Positions 11,895-22,809 of a stretch of 64,000 nucleotides of DNA are shown here, piece by piece. This DNA is from Adenanthera pavonina (lineage: Eukaryota; Streptophyta; Magnoliopsida; Fabales; Fabaceae). A model generated the notes under the pieces. It saw only the letters and a list, made by a program, of their open reading frames with translations, searched no databases and was not told the DNA's origin. Within the stretch, counting starts at the first letter, position 1, and each line of letters opens with the position of its first letter. The stretch is taken from positions 3,487,001 through 3,551,000 of the forward strand of contig JAIVEN010000015.1 of the NCBI GenBank assembly GCA_026686845.1, in the 5' to 3' direction. Made by a program: the position numbers and the translations under genes.

Positions 11895-14800
11895 ATGGTG
11901 TTCAAGTTCGAAGAGGTTCGTCCCACTCTTCCACTTCTAGCATCATGGCAGATTCTCTGCATATTCTTCTTCTGTGTCTCTGTAATGTTCTCTTCATCCC
12001 TTGCTACCAAGGAAGCAAATGCTCTTTTAAAGTGGAAAGCCAGCTTTGGAAACCAGAGCCAAGCTACCTTGTCTTCTTGGAATAATAGCACTGATCCTTG
12101 CACACACTGGATAGGAATTACATGTGATGCATCCATGGCCATCTCCATCATAAATCTTACAAGTTTGGGGATACAAGGTACACTTCACAGTCTCAACTTC
12201 TCGTCTTTCCAAGAACTCGAGGTTTTAGATATTAGTTACAACGAGTTTTTTGAAACTATTCCCAGCCATATTGGTAACTTATCCAATATTTTTACCTTGT
12301 CTATGGATCATAATTTCTTGAGTGGTTTCATCCCTCTAGAAATAGGGGCATTGACTACTCTGACGGTGCTTTCTATTAGTGTGAATAATCTCACTGGAAG
12401 AATTCCCAAAGAAATTGGAAACTTGAGGAATTTAGAAATATTATCCATTTACACGAATCGTCTTTTTGGTTCCATTCCTCAAGAAATCGGAATGCTGAGT
12501 AATCTAACAGCTTTTGACGTGTCAGAAAACACTTTCTTAAATGGAAGAATCCCTTCTACAATAGCAAATTTGACGAAACTAGAACATCTTTACCTCGCTT
12601 ATAATAGATTGTCAGGTCCTATTCCTCATGAATTTGGGAATCTTTATTCTCTCATCTCTTTTCAATTGTCAAAGAACAACCTGTATTGGCCAATACCACC
12701 CTTTATTCGTAACTTTACAAATCTCAGTTTGTTGGATTTGTCAGCCAATAGACTTTGGGGATCAATTCCATCCTTTCTGGGAAACTTGACCAAACTAGAA
12801 GATCTTTCCCTATATCAAAATAGGCTGTCAGGTCACATTCCTTGTGAATTAGGAAACATCACAAATCTGATTTGGTTGAATTTGCTGGATAACAGACTTT
12901 GGGGATCAATTCCATCTTCTTTGGGAAACTTGGTCAACTTAAAAAGAATCTGCCTTGCAAATAACACTCTTTCTGGGCCTATTCCAACTACCATAGGAAA
13001 TCTGACACAGCTTAAGATCCTAGATTTGAGTGTGAACATACTCAATGGAAGCATTCCAATAGAATTGAATAGCCTTACCAACTTGAGTTGGTTTATAGTA
13101 AACGATAATAATTTCATTGGCCATTTGCCACAACATATATGTCTTGACGGATCACTAGAACACTTTGCTGCCTTTTCAAATAAATTCACTGGTCCAATTC
13201 CAAAAACCTTGAAAAATTGCTCTAGCCTTATCAGACTCAGACTTGAAGATAACCAGTTGACTGGAAATATAACAAGTGATTTTGGTGTGTACCCAAATTT
13301 GAAATACACCAATTTGAGTGGCAATAAACTTTATGGTCACATTTCATCATTGTGGGGAAAGTGTCGAAACCTTATTGCACTGATAATTTCCAACAACAAT
13401 ATTTCTGGTGGCATACCTCCAGAACTTGGGGAGGCAACCAATCTTGGTGAACTCAATCTCTCTTCAAATCACTTGAAAGGAGAAATTCCAAAAGAATTGG
13501 GGATGTTGACTTCATTGTCTAGACTCTCTTTGAGCAACAATCAATTTTCAGGCATGATTCCTATAGAAATAGGATTGATCGGGTATCCTGCAAGTGTACA
13601 GGGTCGATCGCAGTAATAAAAATATCTCCGGAGTATTCCAGAGGTCGAACCCAAGGGAGGTAGTAAATTTATAGTTCAAACTTTTAATCCCAAAAATTAA
13701 TTGATAATGAAATTGAGAATTCAAATTTAAAGAGAAAGAAATAGAAAACAAAATGAAGTATGAGTTTGATTCAGTTTTAGAAGCGTCAAGGGATCAGGAT
13801 TCACCTTATGAGATAATTAGATTTTATTTCTTAGTTAGACTCTATATAATTATAGTGACTGTTGTTTCTAAAGCGTCCTAATTACCTCTCGGTCAATTAG
13901 TCCTAATTTAATTAGGATTCAATTCGCTCTCGCGCAACTAAATTTTCTAATTAAACCTTGAAAACTACAACATATATCACCATGAATTCCTAATTCTATC
14001 TCTAGATTAGTTATTCATGTTTATCTCTCTAAATCTAGGTTCACTCTTCACCTCTCAGTCCATCAAGTTTACCCATTAATTAGATTCTATGGTGATCAAG
14101 CATAAAATCCACATGAACGAATAAAAGAGATAAATATAATAAAAAGATAAATTAAATATAACTTGAAGAACAAATCAAAGAGTCTTAACTAGAGAAACAA
14201 ATCCAATCCATCCCAGTCAGGCTACATCCCTATTCCCGACTGGGAAATTTAGCTACTCATGGATATAGAAATTAAATCACAACTAAAATCCCAAATCATA
14301 ATGAAAATAATAAGAAAATAGAGTTATATTAGAGAAGAATGAATCTATCACTAATACTCCCCAAATCTCCTTGCTCTTTCTCTATAAGATGCTCCTAGTT
14401 GCTCCCAGATGCGTTTGGAACAGTGTTCTCTGACTTCTGAGTGCGTTTCCGAATCTTCCTTTATGTTTCAATCGTGTATCTTTATATAGGAAAATTTTAG
14501 AAGCCCATAAAAGCCCAAAATATAATCAAAACGCGTCAAAAACGAGTTTTTACGGACCCCTGTTGCATGACCCGGCGCCGGGTTGTTACTGTTTGTACAG
14601 ACAACTTTCAGCTTCTAACGTCATCAGCTCGTGTTGATGTTTTGAGTTCAATTTTCACCATGATAACGTTGGAATTTGGGAAAAATCAAAACATAAAAGT
14701 TGTAGATATTTGTCTTACCTTTCCAACGAATTTTAAATCATCTCAATCGGAGTTCATATGTGAGAGTTATGATCAAAATACCGAAGGGTATCATAACTTT

Positions 14801-16619
14801 TCAGCATGAACAATTTGTAACGTTTTTACTCCGAATACTTCCAAATGAACCTATAACATCATGAAACACAAAAATATGTAAAATCATGCTAAAATATATC
14901 AATATAAACATATTTAAATATAATTTAAAGCTTAAATGTGGGTATTTTATATGTATAAAATGGACACATCAAGGATCACTAAATCAAGTTGAAGAATTGG
15001 AGCTAGCAGCAAATGATTTCATTGGCCCAATCCCTAAAGAGCTCGGGGGATTGCAGAAATTATGGATCTTGAACTTGAGCAAAAACAAATTTAATGAAGG
15101 CATTCCGTTTGAGTTTGGTCAATTACATGCTTTACAAGTTCTTGACCTTAGTGAGGATATGTTTAGAGGAACAATACCAGCAACACTTGGAATGTTAAAG
15201 ATGCTGCAAACGTTGAACCTCTCACATAATGATCTCTCTTGCACCATTCCATCCACTTTTGATGATTTGTTAAGCTTGTCAGTTGTAGACATATCTTACA
15301 ACCATTTAGAGGGCTCTCTTCCCAATATTTCAGCCTTTCGAAATATTACAATGGAAGCAATTAGGAATAACAAAGGTTTGTGTGGTAATGTCATTGGCTT
15401 AGAACTTTGCAATGAATTCAGCAATGACTCACGCAGTCACAAGAACAAAAAACTCAAGCTAGTGATGATACTTCTACTTTGTTCAGCTACACTAATCCTA
15501 GTAGCGGCTGGAGTTTCCTATCTTTTGATTCGAAACATAGAGAAATCTGAAAATCCTAATAAAGAAGCAAAAGCTCAAAATCCTTTCTCCATATGGTGTT
15601 CTGATAGGGAAATTCTGCATCAAAAAGTTATTGAGGGTACAGAGGATTTTGATGACAGATATCTTATTGGAGTGGGAGGACAAGGAAGTGTCTATAAGGT
15701 TGAGTTACTTCCAGGTCAAACTTTTGCTGTAAAGAAACTTCATTCAAATTCGAATACAGATTTCTCAAATCGTAAAGCATATATATGTGAAATTCAAGCA
15801 CTAACAGAAATCAAACATCGTAACATAGTGAAGCTGCTTGGGTTTTATTCAAATCCACAACTCTTGTTCTTGGTTTATGAGTTCTTAGAAGGTGCTAGCT
15901 TGGATAAGATTTTGAAAAATGATGCGCAAGCAGCTGCTCTTGATTGGAAAAAGAGGGTGAATGTTGTTAGAGGTGTGATCGATGCACTCTTCCATATGCA
16001 TCATGGTCTCTCATATCCTCTAGTTCATCGAGACATAGCAAGCAAGAATGTTCTCTTAGATTCAGAGTATGAAGAGGCTCATATCACTGACTTTGGAATA
16101 GCCAAGTTTCTAACTCATGACTCGAGCAACATGACCACATTTGCTGGCACCCTTGGCTATGCTGCCCCAGGTTTGATGCATTTTCCTGGTACTCATACAA
16201 TTTTGTTATTAATTATTATATGCACCACCTAATCTTTATTCTCCTATTTTAACATGCATGGAGCAGAGATTGCTTTTACAATGCAAGCAAATGAGAAATG
16301 TGATGTTTATAGCTTTGGAGTTCTTACATTGGAAATCCTTATGGGAAGACATCCAGGTGAACTTATTTCTTCTTTGATAGAGATTCCAACATCATGTGAT
16401 TTGCCATTAAAGGATGTTTTGGATGAGCGACTTCCTCAACCTTTAAACCTAGTTGGTGAGGAAGTGATGTTGGTTGCAAAAATAGCAATTGCTTGCTTGA
16501 ATGAAAATCCACGATGCCGCCTGACTATGGAACAAGTATCATTGGAACTTGTGAGGCTTAATCCTTATTCAGCGAACCAGTTTGACAACATCACACTTGG
16601 ACAGCTCATGAAAATTTAA
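11895..16619 (+). pseudogene. RLK2: MIK2-type LRR receptor-like kinase split by a solo LTR
   Basis: The ATG at 11895 opens a signal peptide (about residues 1-37, hydrophobic ILCIFFFCVSVMF core), then the LRR N-terminal cap (EANALLKWKASF..W.GITC) and some 25 LRRs. The coding parts are 11895-13575, 14977-16170 and 16267-16619. Skipping the 1,396-bp LTR and one copy of its AGGAT duplication restores a single frame (I-E-I-G-S-L-N-Q) of 1,075 residues with no other stop. The intron 16171-16266 splits the APE codon. Kinase residues are all present in restored numbering: GVGGQG loop, Lys813, HRD Asp913, DFG Asp932. A membrane span (LLCSATLILVAAGVSYLLI) precedes the kinase. As it stands, translation enters the LTR and stops at 13616 (573 aa), giving a soluble ectodomain fragment. 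The insertion looks recent because nothing else has decayed. Confidence 0.88.
13576..14971. mobile_element. Solo LTR of an LTR retrotransposon
   Basis: Starts TGATCGGGTATCC and ends GGACACATCA (TG..CA, with TGAT/ATCA inverted tips). It is flanked by the identical 5-bp duplication AGGAT at 13571-13575 and 14972-14976. No internal retroviral genes, primer site or second LTR are present, so it is a solo LTR of 1,396 bp. The long LTR and the block TCGAACCCAAGGGAGG resemble Ty3/gypsy Tat/Athila-type LTRs, but the lineage is a guess. A TATA-like TTTATATAGG sits at 14481-14490 on the + strand. Confidence 0.9.
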
Positions 16620-17708
16620 ACTTCTTCAGCGATTACCGTCTTGTGCTGTATTTTAGATTGCATCTGTTTTCTTGTGTAATGTGAAGTTGTTTTTTGTGAT
16701 TTATATTATGTAAGTGCAGTTGGCTTGATCAAGAATAAAGCACGGTACTAATCAACCATTGGTCCCTAAAAGAAACAGAGTTGTGTCAGTAAATGCTTTA
16801 TCTATTGTATGTGTTACATACTATGATTAAAGTCCATTAGTAAATGCTTTATCTAATGGACTTTCTCAATTGATAATGTCCATTAGCAAATAGTATATGT
16901 GATAAGGAATAAGGATTAGCCCTCACAAAGCAATAAAAGTTAATAGCTGCTTTATCTAATGGACCAATAGGGACCAAAAGGGACTTCCTTATTGTACATG
17001 AATGAGGATAAAATCCATCACTAATGGACCAAGCAATAAGAATTAATGGATCTGAGCTTATTTTCTTTAGCTCTTTTTTTTTTTGGTATAAAATCACATA
17101 CTAATGGACATGAATAAATCATAGTATATAAATCATCGAAACAAATAAAGTCTTTTTTTTTTTTTGCCTATGTGACAAATAAAGTCAATTACTGATAAAT
17201 CAACGAACCGGTTTTACAAGTAAAGTCCATTAATGATACAAAACAATAAAGCAGGGTACGAATCAACTATTGGTCCCTACATGAACCAGTTTGATATGGA
17301 ATGGAGGCAAGTTTTGAATATAACTCAAATGGACCCAACATGTATAAAATCACATACTAATGGACTTGAGCTTATTTTCTTTAGCCAAGTTTTTGGTTAA
17401 AAAAAAAACAGAGAGAGAGAGCTAATTAAAGTGTATGAGTTTCTAAAAAAATTGGTAAGTGCCTGATTCAAAACGAATAAAAACTAATAATTTTCGTTTA
17501 ATAAACAAAACAGTTGAAGTGAGAAATTAATCAAGTCAACAAAAAAAAAAGTGGCAGTATATTAGATGAAAAGTCAAGAACAAGAACATGCTTTCGGTCG
17601 CCATTCTCTACAGGGCTTAAGTTTTAGGTGCTGTCTCACACTGATGGACACATGGAGATTTGAAGGTAGGGATCGAAGGCTCAGTTGGCGTCGATGACTA
17701 TAGATTCG
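16620..17708. other. Intergenic, RLK2 3' flank with a TAATGGAC word cluster
   Basis: The 3' flank resembles those of the other RLKs (ATCAACCATTGGTCCC). From 16829 to about 17370 the word CTAATGGAC or its complement recurs repeatedly, including a perfect 12-bp hairpin. No gene seen. Confidence 0.5.
16829..16864. repeat. Perfect 12-bp inverted repeat (hairpin)
   Basis: AAAGTCCATTAG (16829-16840), a 12-nt loop, then CTAATGGACTTT (16853-16864). It belongs to the surrounding TAATGGAC word cluster. Confidence 0.7.
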
Positions 17709-19167
17709 TGTGATTTTGGTGAGTATACATCAATTTGAATGGCAATAAATTTTATGGCAATATTTCGTCATTGTGGGGAAAGTGTCTTAATCTTATAATA
17801 CTCTGAATTTCCAACGACAGTCTTTCCAGTGTTACACCTCCAGAAGTAGGAGAGACAACCAATCTTGGGGAATTCAACCTCTCTTCAAATCACTTGACCG
17901 GAGAAATTCCAAGGTAAGGAAAATATGAGATGAAAATCGAGTGTATATTGATTCGATTAATCATGTACATGAGGGGTTCTATATACACATGATGTCAAGC
18001 GTGTGTTGTACATGTTTCTACGTGTTTCTTGGGTATCTTGGACTATTTCTCATATCCCACTAAATCCTACTAAAATAATATATATTTTATTTACAAAGAT
18101 AAATATTGAAATATCTTAAATCTTGACCAACCATTGCTCACGATCCTTAATCCATGATACTCGGCATATTATTGATTCCCTTCACTCCCCCTCAAGTTGG
18201 AGTATGGAGATTCGAAATGCCTAACTTGTCAAGAAGTGATTGTAAGCGTTCATGACCCAAAGCTTTAGTAAACATATCTGCAACTTGGCTACCTGTCTAT
18301 ATCTTCTTTGGTAATATGTCCTTTGATTGCACCCACTTTCTCACAAAATAACAATCCATTTCTATATGTTTGGTGCATTCATGGAATACAGGATTCATAG
18401 CAATATGCAATGCTACCTGGATATCACAGAACAAAGGCGTTGTTCCTATTGATGAAAGCCTTTAGACAGTAGCCATTGTAACCATATAACTTCACTTACA
18501 GTACTAGCCATAGCTTGATACTCTACTTCAACAGATGACTTGACAACAACTGTTTGCCTCTTTGTACGCCAAGAGATGGGTGATCCTCTAAGGTTAATAA
18601 AATAACTTGTACATGAGCCTCTTGTAACTTGACACCCGCCCCAATCCACTTCGCAATAAGCTTCCAATCCATGTCACAGGAAGTTTCTAAAGCTTGATTC
18701 AAGCAACATGACCTCACATTTGGTTATGCTACTCCAGGTGAGGCCCTTTTCTTTGTATCAAAACTTTTTTTTTATTATTTTATGCGTTCTCTATATCATT
18801 ATTCTCATACTATAATATGCATGATGCAAAGATTGCTTCCACAATGCAAGCGAATGAAAAATGTGACGTTTATAGTTTTGGAGTTCTTCTATTGGAAATT
18901 CTAATGGGAAGACATCTAGGTGATCTTATTTGTTTTTTGAGAGAGATTCTAACATCGTATGATCTACTATTGAAAGATGTGTTGGACCAGCAGCTTTGTC
19001 CACCTTCTAACCTTGTTGTTGAGAAAGTAATAATGCTTGCTCGCTTAAATGAAAGTCCGCAATGTCGTTCAACCATGGAACAAGTATCTTTGGAACTTGT
19101 GAGGGCTAAACCTTATTTGGTGAACAAATTTGACAACATCACACTTGGACAACTCATGAAAGTTTAA
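17709..19167 (+). pseudogene. RLK3: gutted LRR receptor-like kinase pseudogene
   Basis: Only two ends of an RLK remain. 17709-17913 matches the late LRRs (FYGNISSLWGKC, then P..EVGETTNLGEFNLSSNH), with an early deletion. 18681-18737 matches the kinase from KFLKLDSSNMTS to AAP, with about 10 nt missing after the AACATGACCTCA. The last exon is 18830-19167. Everything between, including the membrane span and most of the N-lobe and catalytic loop, is replaced by a Ty1/copia piece. The final intron (18738-18829) has lost its acceptor: GCAG in the paralogues is GCAA here (base 18829). The last exon also has an in-frame 15-bp deletion (VIMLARLNE against VMLIAKIMLACLNE). It cannot make a kinase. It is closest to RLK5, whose whole 3' flank it shares. 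Confidence 0.88.
17914..18680 (-). mobile_element. Ty1/copia fragment: RNase H, polypurine tract and 3' LTR
   Basis: On the minus strand, 18667-18446 encodes a copia RNase H C-terminal part: EVDWGGCQVTRGSCTSYF, then SWRTKRQTVVVKSS, then EVEYQAMASTVSEVIWLQWL, which fits the D-W-x-G..SS-x-E-x-EY pattern. Further down, 18200-18185 is a polypurine tract (CCAACTTGAGGGGGAG), followed at 18184 by TGAAGGG, the likely LTR start. The LTR runs to about 17914. Order and orientation are those of a copia 3' end. Gag, protease, integrase and RT are absent and no target duplication can be matched, as expected if the element mediated a deletion of the RLK3 middle. Confidence 0.85.
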
Positions 19168-20141
19168 ACTTTTTATGTGATTACTTTATTTGTCTTGTGT
19201 ATTTACCATTGAACTTGTTTCTTGTATTATGTAAAGTCGCTTTTGTAATTTGTATTATGTAAGTGTTGTTGGCGTGATCAAGAATAAATCAAGGTAATGA
19301 TCTACAATGGGTCTCCTTAAATAAAAATTCTATCAGGAAAAAATTATGTTATGTATATGTCATATATCATGGACTTGACTATAATTTGTATACTATATGT
19401 ATATCGTAATATCAACAATCAACAAATGTAATAATTAAGTTTTATTTTCCCCAACCCAAACAAATTAAAATGTTCTAAAATAAAAGTCAATTTGAATTTT
19501 GTTCTTTTCCTCATTGGATCAATATACATCGTTTTCTTTTAACTTCAATGTATTTATAAAAGTTAATCTTTTGGTCCTTAGAATTTCAACTGATTTTCAA
19601 TCAGGTCCTTATAGTTTTTTTTTTTAAAGAAAAAAATCAATCCCAGAAGTATTAAACATTTAGACAATAAATCCCTATTGTTCTTAATGTCAATCATATT
19701 GATCCTTAGACCATTCATGTGGCCTGGCTCTGTTAAGATTTTGTTGATGTGGCAAATGGTCAGCATATGTGCTGGGACATATTGTTTGGTGAATGTTTTC
19801 AGTGGTGGAAGATACATTGGTCCTGAGCAAAGTTTGTGGATACTTCTGATGATTATGGCAATGGTGCTCAAATAGCCGAGGGATGACAAGCTATAATTAT
19901 AAAGAATGAGTAATTAGTTTGGTTGATGTAAATTGGTTGTGAAAGTTAAGGTTATTCTGTTATTATGAGTCAACCTGTTCATCTGTACTGTATGCCTTAA
20001 AAGAAACTTCATGTTTTCATGAATTTCGAAATAATATATCAAATGGGGGCTCCAATTTTGGATGCATACTCGGCTGTCAAAGTAATAAGCAAACACAGTG
20101 TATAGATAGGTAATGTGAATATTGAAGCGTATTAATGGAGT

Positions 20142-20423
20142 TTAAGCCATGCAGGAAACCTGAGATGCCTTCCTGCCCATCTTTAAGGTTAGAGAAGAAT
20201 TGTTAGAAGCAATTTTCAACATCTGAATTCTATGCTTGCAACTTGTCAGTTTTCTCCCTTGTTGCTCTGGTTTTTCCAATCCCAAATTTGAAGCATAATA
20301 ACCAATCAGCATCATCCCATCATAAGAATGTGAAGAAGATTTTGCGAGGTAATTGGCATACAGAGGATTCACCACAAGCAAAACAATGCAAATTAAACAG
20401 GGGATACTAAACACGGAATTCAA
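20142..20423 (-). CDS. Small ORF with signal-peptide-like start, 93 aa (copy 1)
   Basis: I do not recognise the product. The N-terminus SIPCLICIVLLVVNPLYA looks like a secretion signal with a possible cut after LYA. The rest is short, basic and Ser-rich (KSSSHSYDG, EKPEQQGRKL), with Cys in the C-terminal half. An intact homologue of the same length lies at 43567-43848 with seven amino-acid differences. It faces RLK3 convergently. No TATA box or intron evidence was found and the flanks are equally conserved, so it may be a chance ORF inside a recent duplication. Confidence 0.25.
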   Translation of the reverse strand: MNSVFSIPCLICIVLLVVNPLYANYLAKSSSHSYDGMMLIGYYASNLGLEKPEQQGRKLTSCKHRIQMLKIASNNSSLTLKMGRKASQVSCMA

Positions 20424-21078
20424 TCACAGAAAGTAGAAACTAACATTAAAGCATTTGTATTATTTTGATTTGTTATTTACGTTTTCCACTCACATGGAAA
20501 TAAAATTCATAGATAAAACCATATAGAACACTTGAGTCTATAAAGAGGAAGAAGGAATGTTACACTTTATTTCTCTTTTGAATAGATAACTGATCAATAA
20601 GCGTTATGCAAATTATAGATGCTGTGATTAATGATTTGGTGACTCTGCTAGATAGGCTAAAGAGGTCATTGCTATTTATAATATTAAGGTCTCAGACGGA
20701 ACTAGGTTTTGTAATTTTTTGTTTTACTAATCTTAATTTTTTGTAATATGGTTTACTTCTACCCTTGCAACATTTGCATAATATATCTTGCTATGTATTT
20801 GAAAGGAAATTGATATATTCATAAGCTCTAATTAATGTGTTAATTGCAAACATGATGTTAGACTAATAGATTATTCTACTCACCCATGAGTTTATATACC
20901 TGTATTGCCTCTATTGAGAACTTTTATTTTACAAACAAAAGATGCTACTGCCTACTGGGAAGCACAATGCTTTCTTTTATCTCTTCTTTTTTGAATTTGT
21001 TATCTTTTCTTTATCATCATCATCATCATCATGATAAGGTGAGTTTACTTTCTGTACTACTGATCTTTAGAGTTCATT

Positions 21079-21285
21079 TTTTCCCGTTAGCACCCCGTAT
21101 CTTGAGCCTGCCTCACTTAAACTGTGAGGATTTTAACGGGACTCAGTCTAATCCGGATTGAGGCATAACAAGCACCACAAAAGTGGGTGCCCCTGGCCAC
21201 TTGCGCTGCTGCATTTCTAGGACTCGAACTCAAGACCTCTGGTTAAACTAGAAAATTCTTGCCAGTTGATCCAAACGCTTGTGGT
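21079..21285 (-). mobile_element. tRNA-derived SINE with an 18-bp target duplication
   Basis: Flanked by identical TGATCTTTAGAGTTCATT at 21061-21078 and 21286-21303. The paralogous segment near 44485 has a single, empty site. In minus orientation it has an A-box-like TGGATCAACTGG, a B-box-like GAGTTCGAGTCC about 45 nt later, and a short A tail (T run at 21079-21082). Long duplication, A tail and internal Pol III boxes are SINE hallmarks. It is not a tRNA gene. Confidence 0.85.
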
Positions 21286-21342
21286 TGATCTTTAGAGTTC
21301 ATTGAACACTGATACTTCTACCAATTTTGATGTTCTTGTCAG

Positions 21343-21823
21343 ATACATGGGTACCATAACAGGCATTAGTGATTTAGATGTAGTTTGCCGGCCAAATTCA
21401 CACTGGGCGTTCTGTAAAGGTTTGTCCAGATTGTTTGACCTAAATGACAACTATATGCCTTTGTTAGCATAATAATTTTGAAAAATTCTGAAAATATTTG
21501 ATGGTCTTTGAAGATAATGTAAATTGTGCAGGCTGGCTGGTATGAGTTCACTGCTGGGGAGAGGAAGCCAAGAGTTTCCTCTAGGCAGATTGATGCTTCT
21601 ATACCAGATCTCCTAAAGAACCTTGTAAACAATTTGAAGAGAATGTTCTGCTTACCATGGTGCTGCTGATCATCAGAGCAATCTTTCGTTTGGGGTTAAC
21701 ATTGATCACTCTTGTCTTATTCAACAGAATGACAAGCCAAACCTAAGAAATGTTGGGAATGAGAATGATTCATTGTCGATGCCATTTTCTGCTTCACACT
21801 TTGCTGTTGCTACAAGTACTGAT
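21343..21823 (+). pseudogene. Auxin response factor (ARF) gene fragment, copy 1
   Basis: 21343-21419 encodes YMGTITGISDLD with an extra G later (CACTGGGCGTTC) that shifts the frame. After an intron (21420-21531), 21532 onward reads GWYEFTAGERKPRVS. A later piece around 21727-21823 matches the stretch before the ARF C-terminal domain (NVGNENDSLSMPFSASHF). These are the ARF-domain signature (RYMGTITGISDLD..WPNSHWRS.KVGWDES..GER) and C-terminal motifs of the ARF5/6/7/8/19 group. Introns are kept, so this is copied genomic DNA, not a processed copy. The B3 DNA-binding domain is absent. Confidence 0.75.
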
Positions 21824-22809
21824 TTTTTTTTTCAGAAATTATATGTAAAGTGTTATTTCAAAATTCATGTACCCACCTTTTTGTTTATATACCATATCTT
21901 TGTATTTCAGCACCTTGATTCACTCAAATGTGCATCTTTCTAACGTCTCTCACCTAAGGTGTTTTATAGGTCTAGCATCTTTATAGTGCCTTTTGCCTTT
22001 GACTACTTGTTGATAGACAACAGAAATATAGCCAAGAATTCCATTTGAGATTAGCTCTATGCTTTTTCTGTGTTGGAATATTGTGGTTAAAAATAAAACT
22101 CAATGTAAAGAAAAGACCGCACATGATAAATACAACAGACTCATAAAAGATAAATAAATAAATAACCTCAACATTTTAAATGACTCTAAACAAAGAAAAT
22201 GAACTTAAAAACACTAAGTATAAAAATTTAAGACAAACAATAACAGAAAGTTAGAATCTAATTGCCGGAAAGCCCATTTTATCCATTTTAAGGCTTCCTT
22301 TGACCATAGAAGGTAGTTTATTAAACTCACTGAAGATTTCTATCCTTTTCTTTTCCCTTCCTAAGTTAGATAGTCAGCTGGTTGATTAGCCTCTGTTTTC
22401 AATAAACATGCTGTTAGAAGTTTCTTTCAAAATAAACTGGCCTTTAACTGTTTACATTTTCCGAAAGTAAACAATCCTAAGCCATTATTCTATTCAAACT
22501 GATAGTACAACCTCGTTCGAAATAACAAAAAGTAGAAAAAAAATTACTGAAAAGTGACGAGCTTCCTCAAAACATAATGGATACCTTAGAGTACTCCTAT
22601 GCGGAAAGATGCTAAAAGCGTCTGATCAGATGATCGAAGTGGAGAAACTAGGATGACGATGCTTCGATCTGAAGGCTCAGGCAAAGGGTGAGTGGGTATT
22701 CCAGAAATTGCACTTGAAGAGAGCACGAAGCGAAAGCATGTCTTTGCTTGGTACTAATATTCATCGGACACGTTTTCATCTTCATTTCAAAAAGTGGAGT
22801 TATATATTA
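21824..22809. other. Intergenic, nothing recognised
   Basis: No homology to copy 2 continues here. Weak coding-like composition occurs around 22570-22760, but no family was recognised. Confidence 0.35.

Larger units (their letters stand above)
18830..21823. repeat. Segmental duplication, copy 1 (partner 41740-45020)
   Basis: From the RLK3 last exon through its 3' flank to the ARF fragment, the sequence is co-linear with 41740-45020 at high identity. Differences are a solo LTR in copy 2 only (42443-42869), a SINE in copy 1 only (21079-21285) and short indels. A diverged third copy of part of it lies at about 63320-63920. Confidence 0.85.

Noticed and set aside
12833..13324. Minus-strand ORFs opposite the LRR exons (also 31534-31887, 39740-40220)
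   Set aside because: Shadow frames that recur opposite every LRR copy because of the coding-strand repeat composition. No independent support.
11895..13616. 573-aa ORF as a natural soluble LRR protein gene
   Set aside because: Its last codons derive from the LTR, and the frame continues into the kinase once the LTR and one target duplication are removed, so it is a broken receptor, not a designed short gene.
14567..14809. 80-codon ORF between the two halves of RLK2
   Set aside because: It lies wholly inside the solo LTR and matches no retrotransposon protein. A chance frame.
21079..21285. Possible tRNA gene from A and B box matches
   Set aside because: No cloverleaf with acceptor-stem pairing is evident, and an 18-bp target duplication with an A tail shows a SINE. 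The same reasoning applies to 25401-25722.
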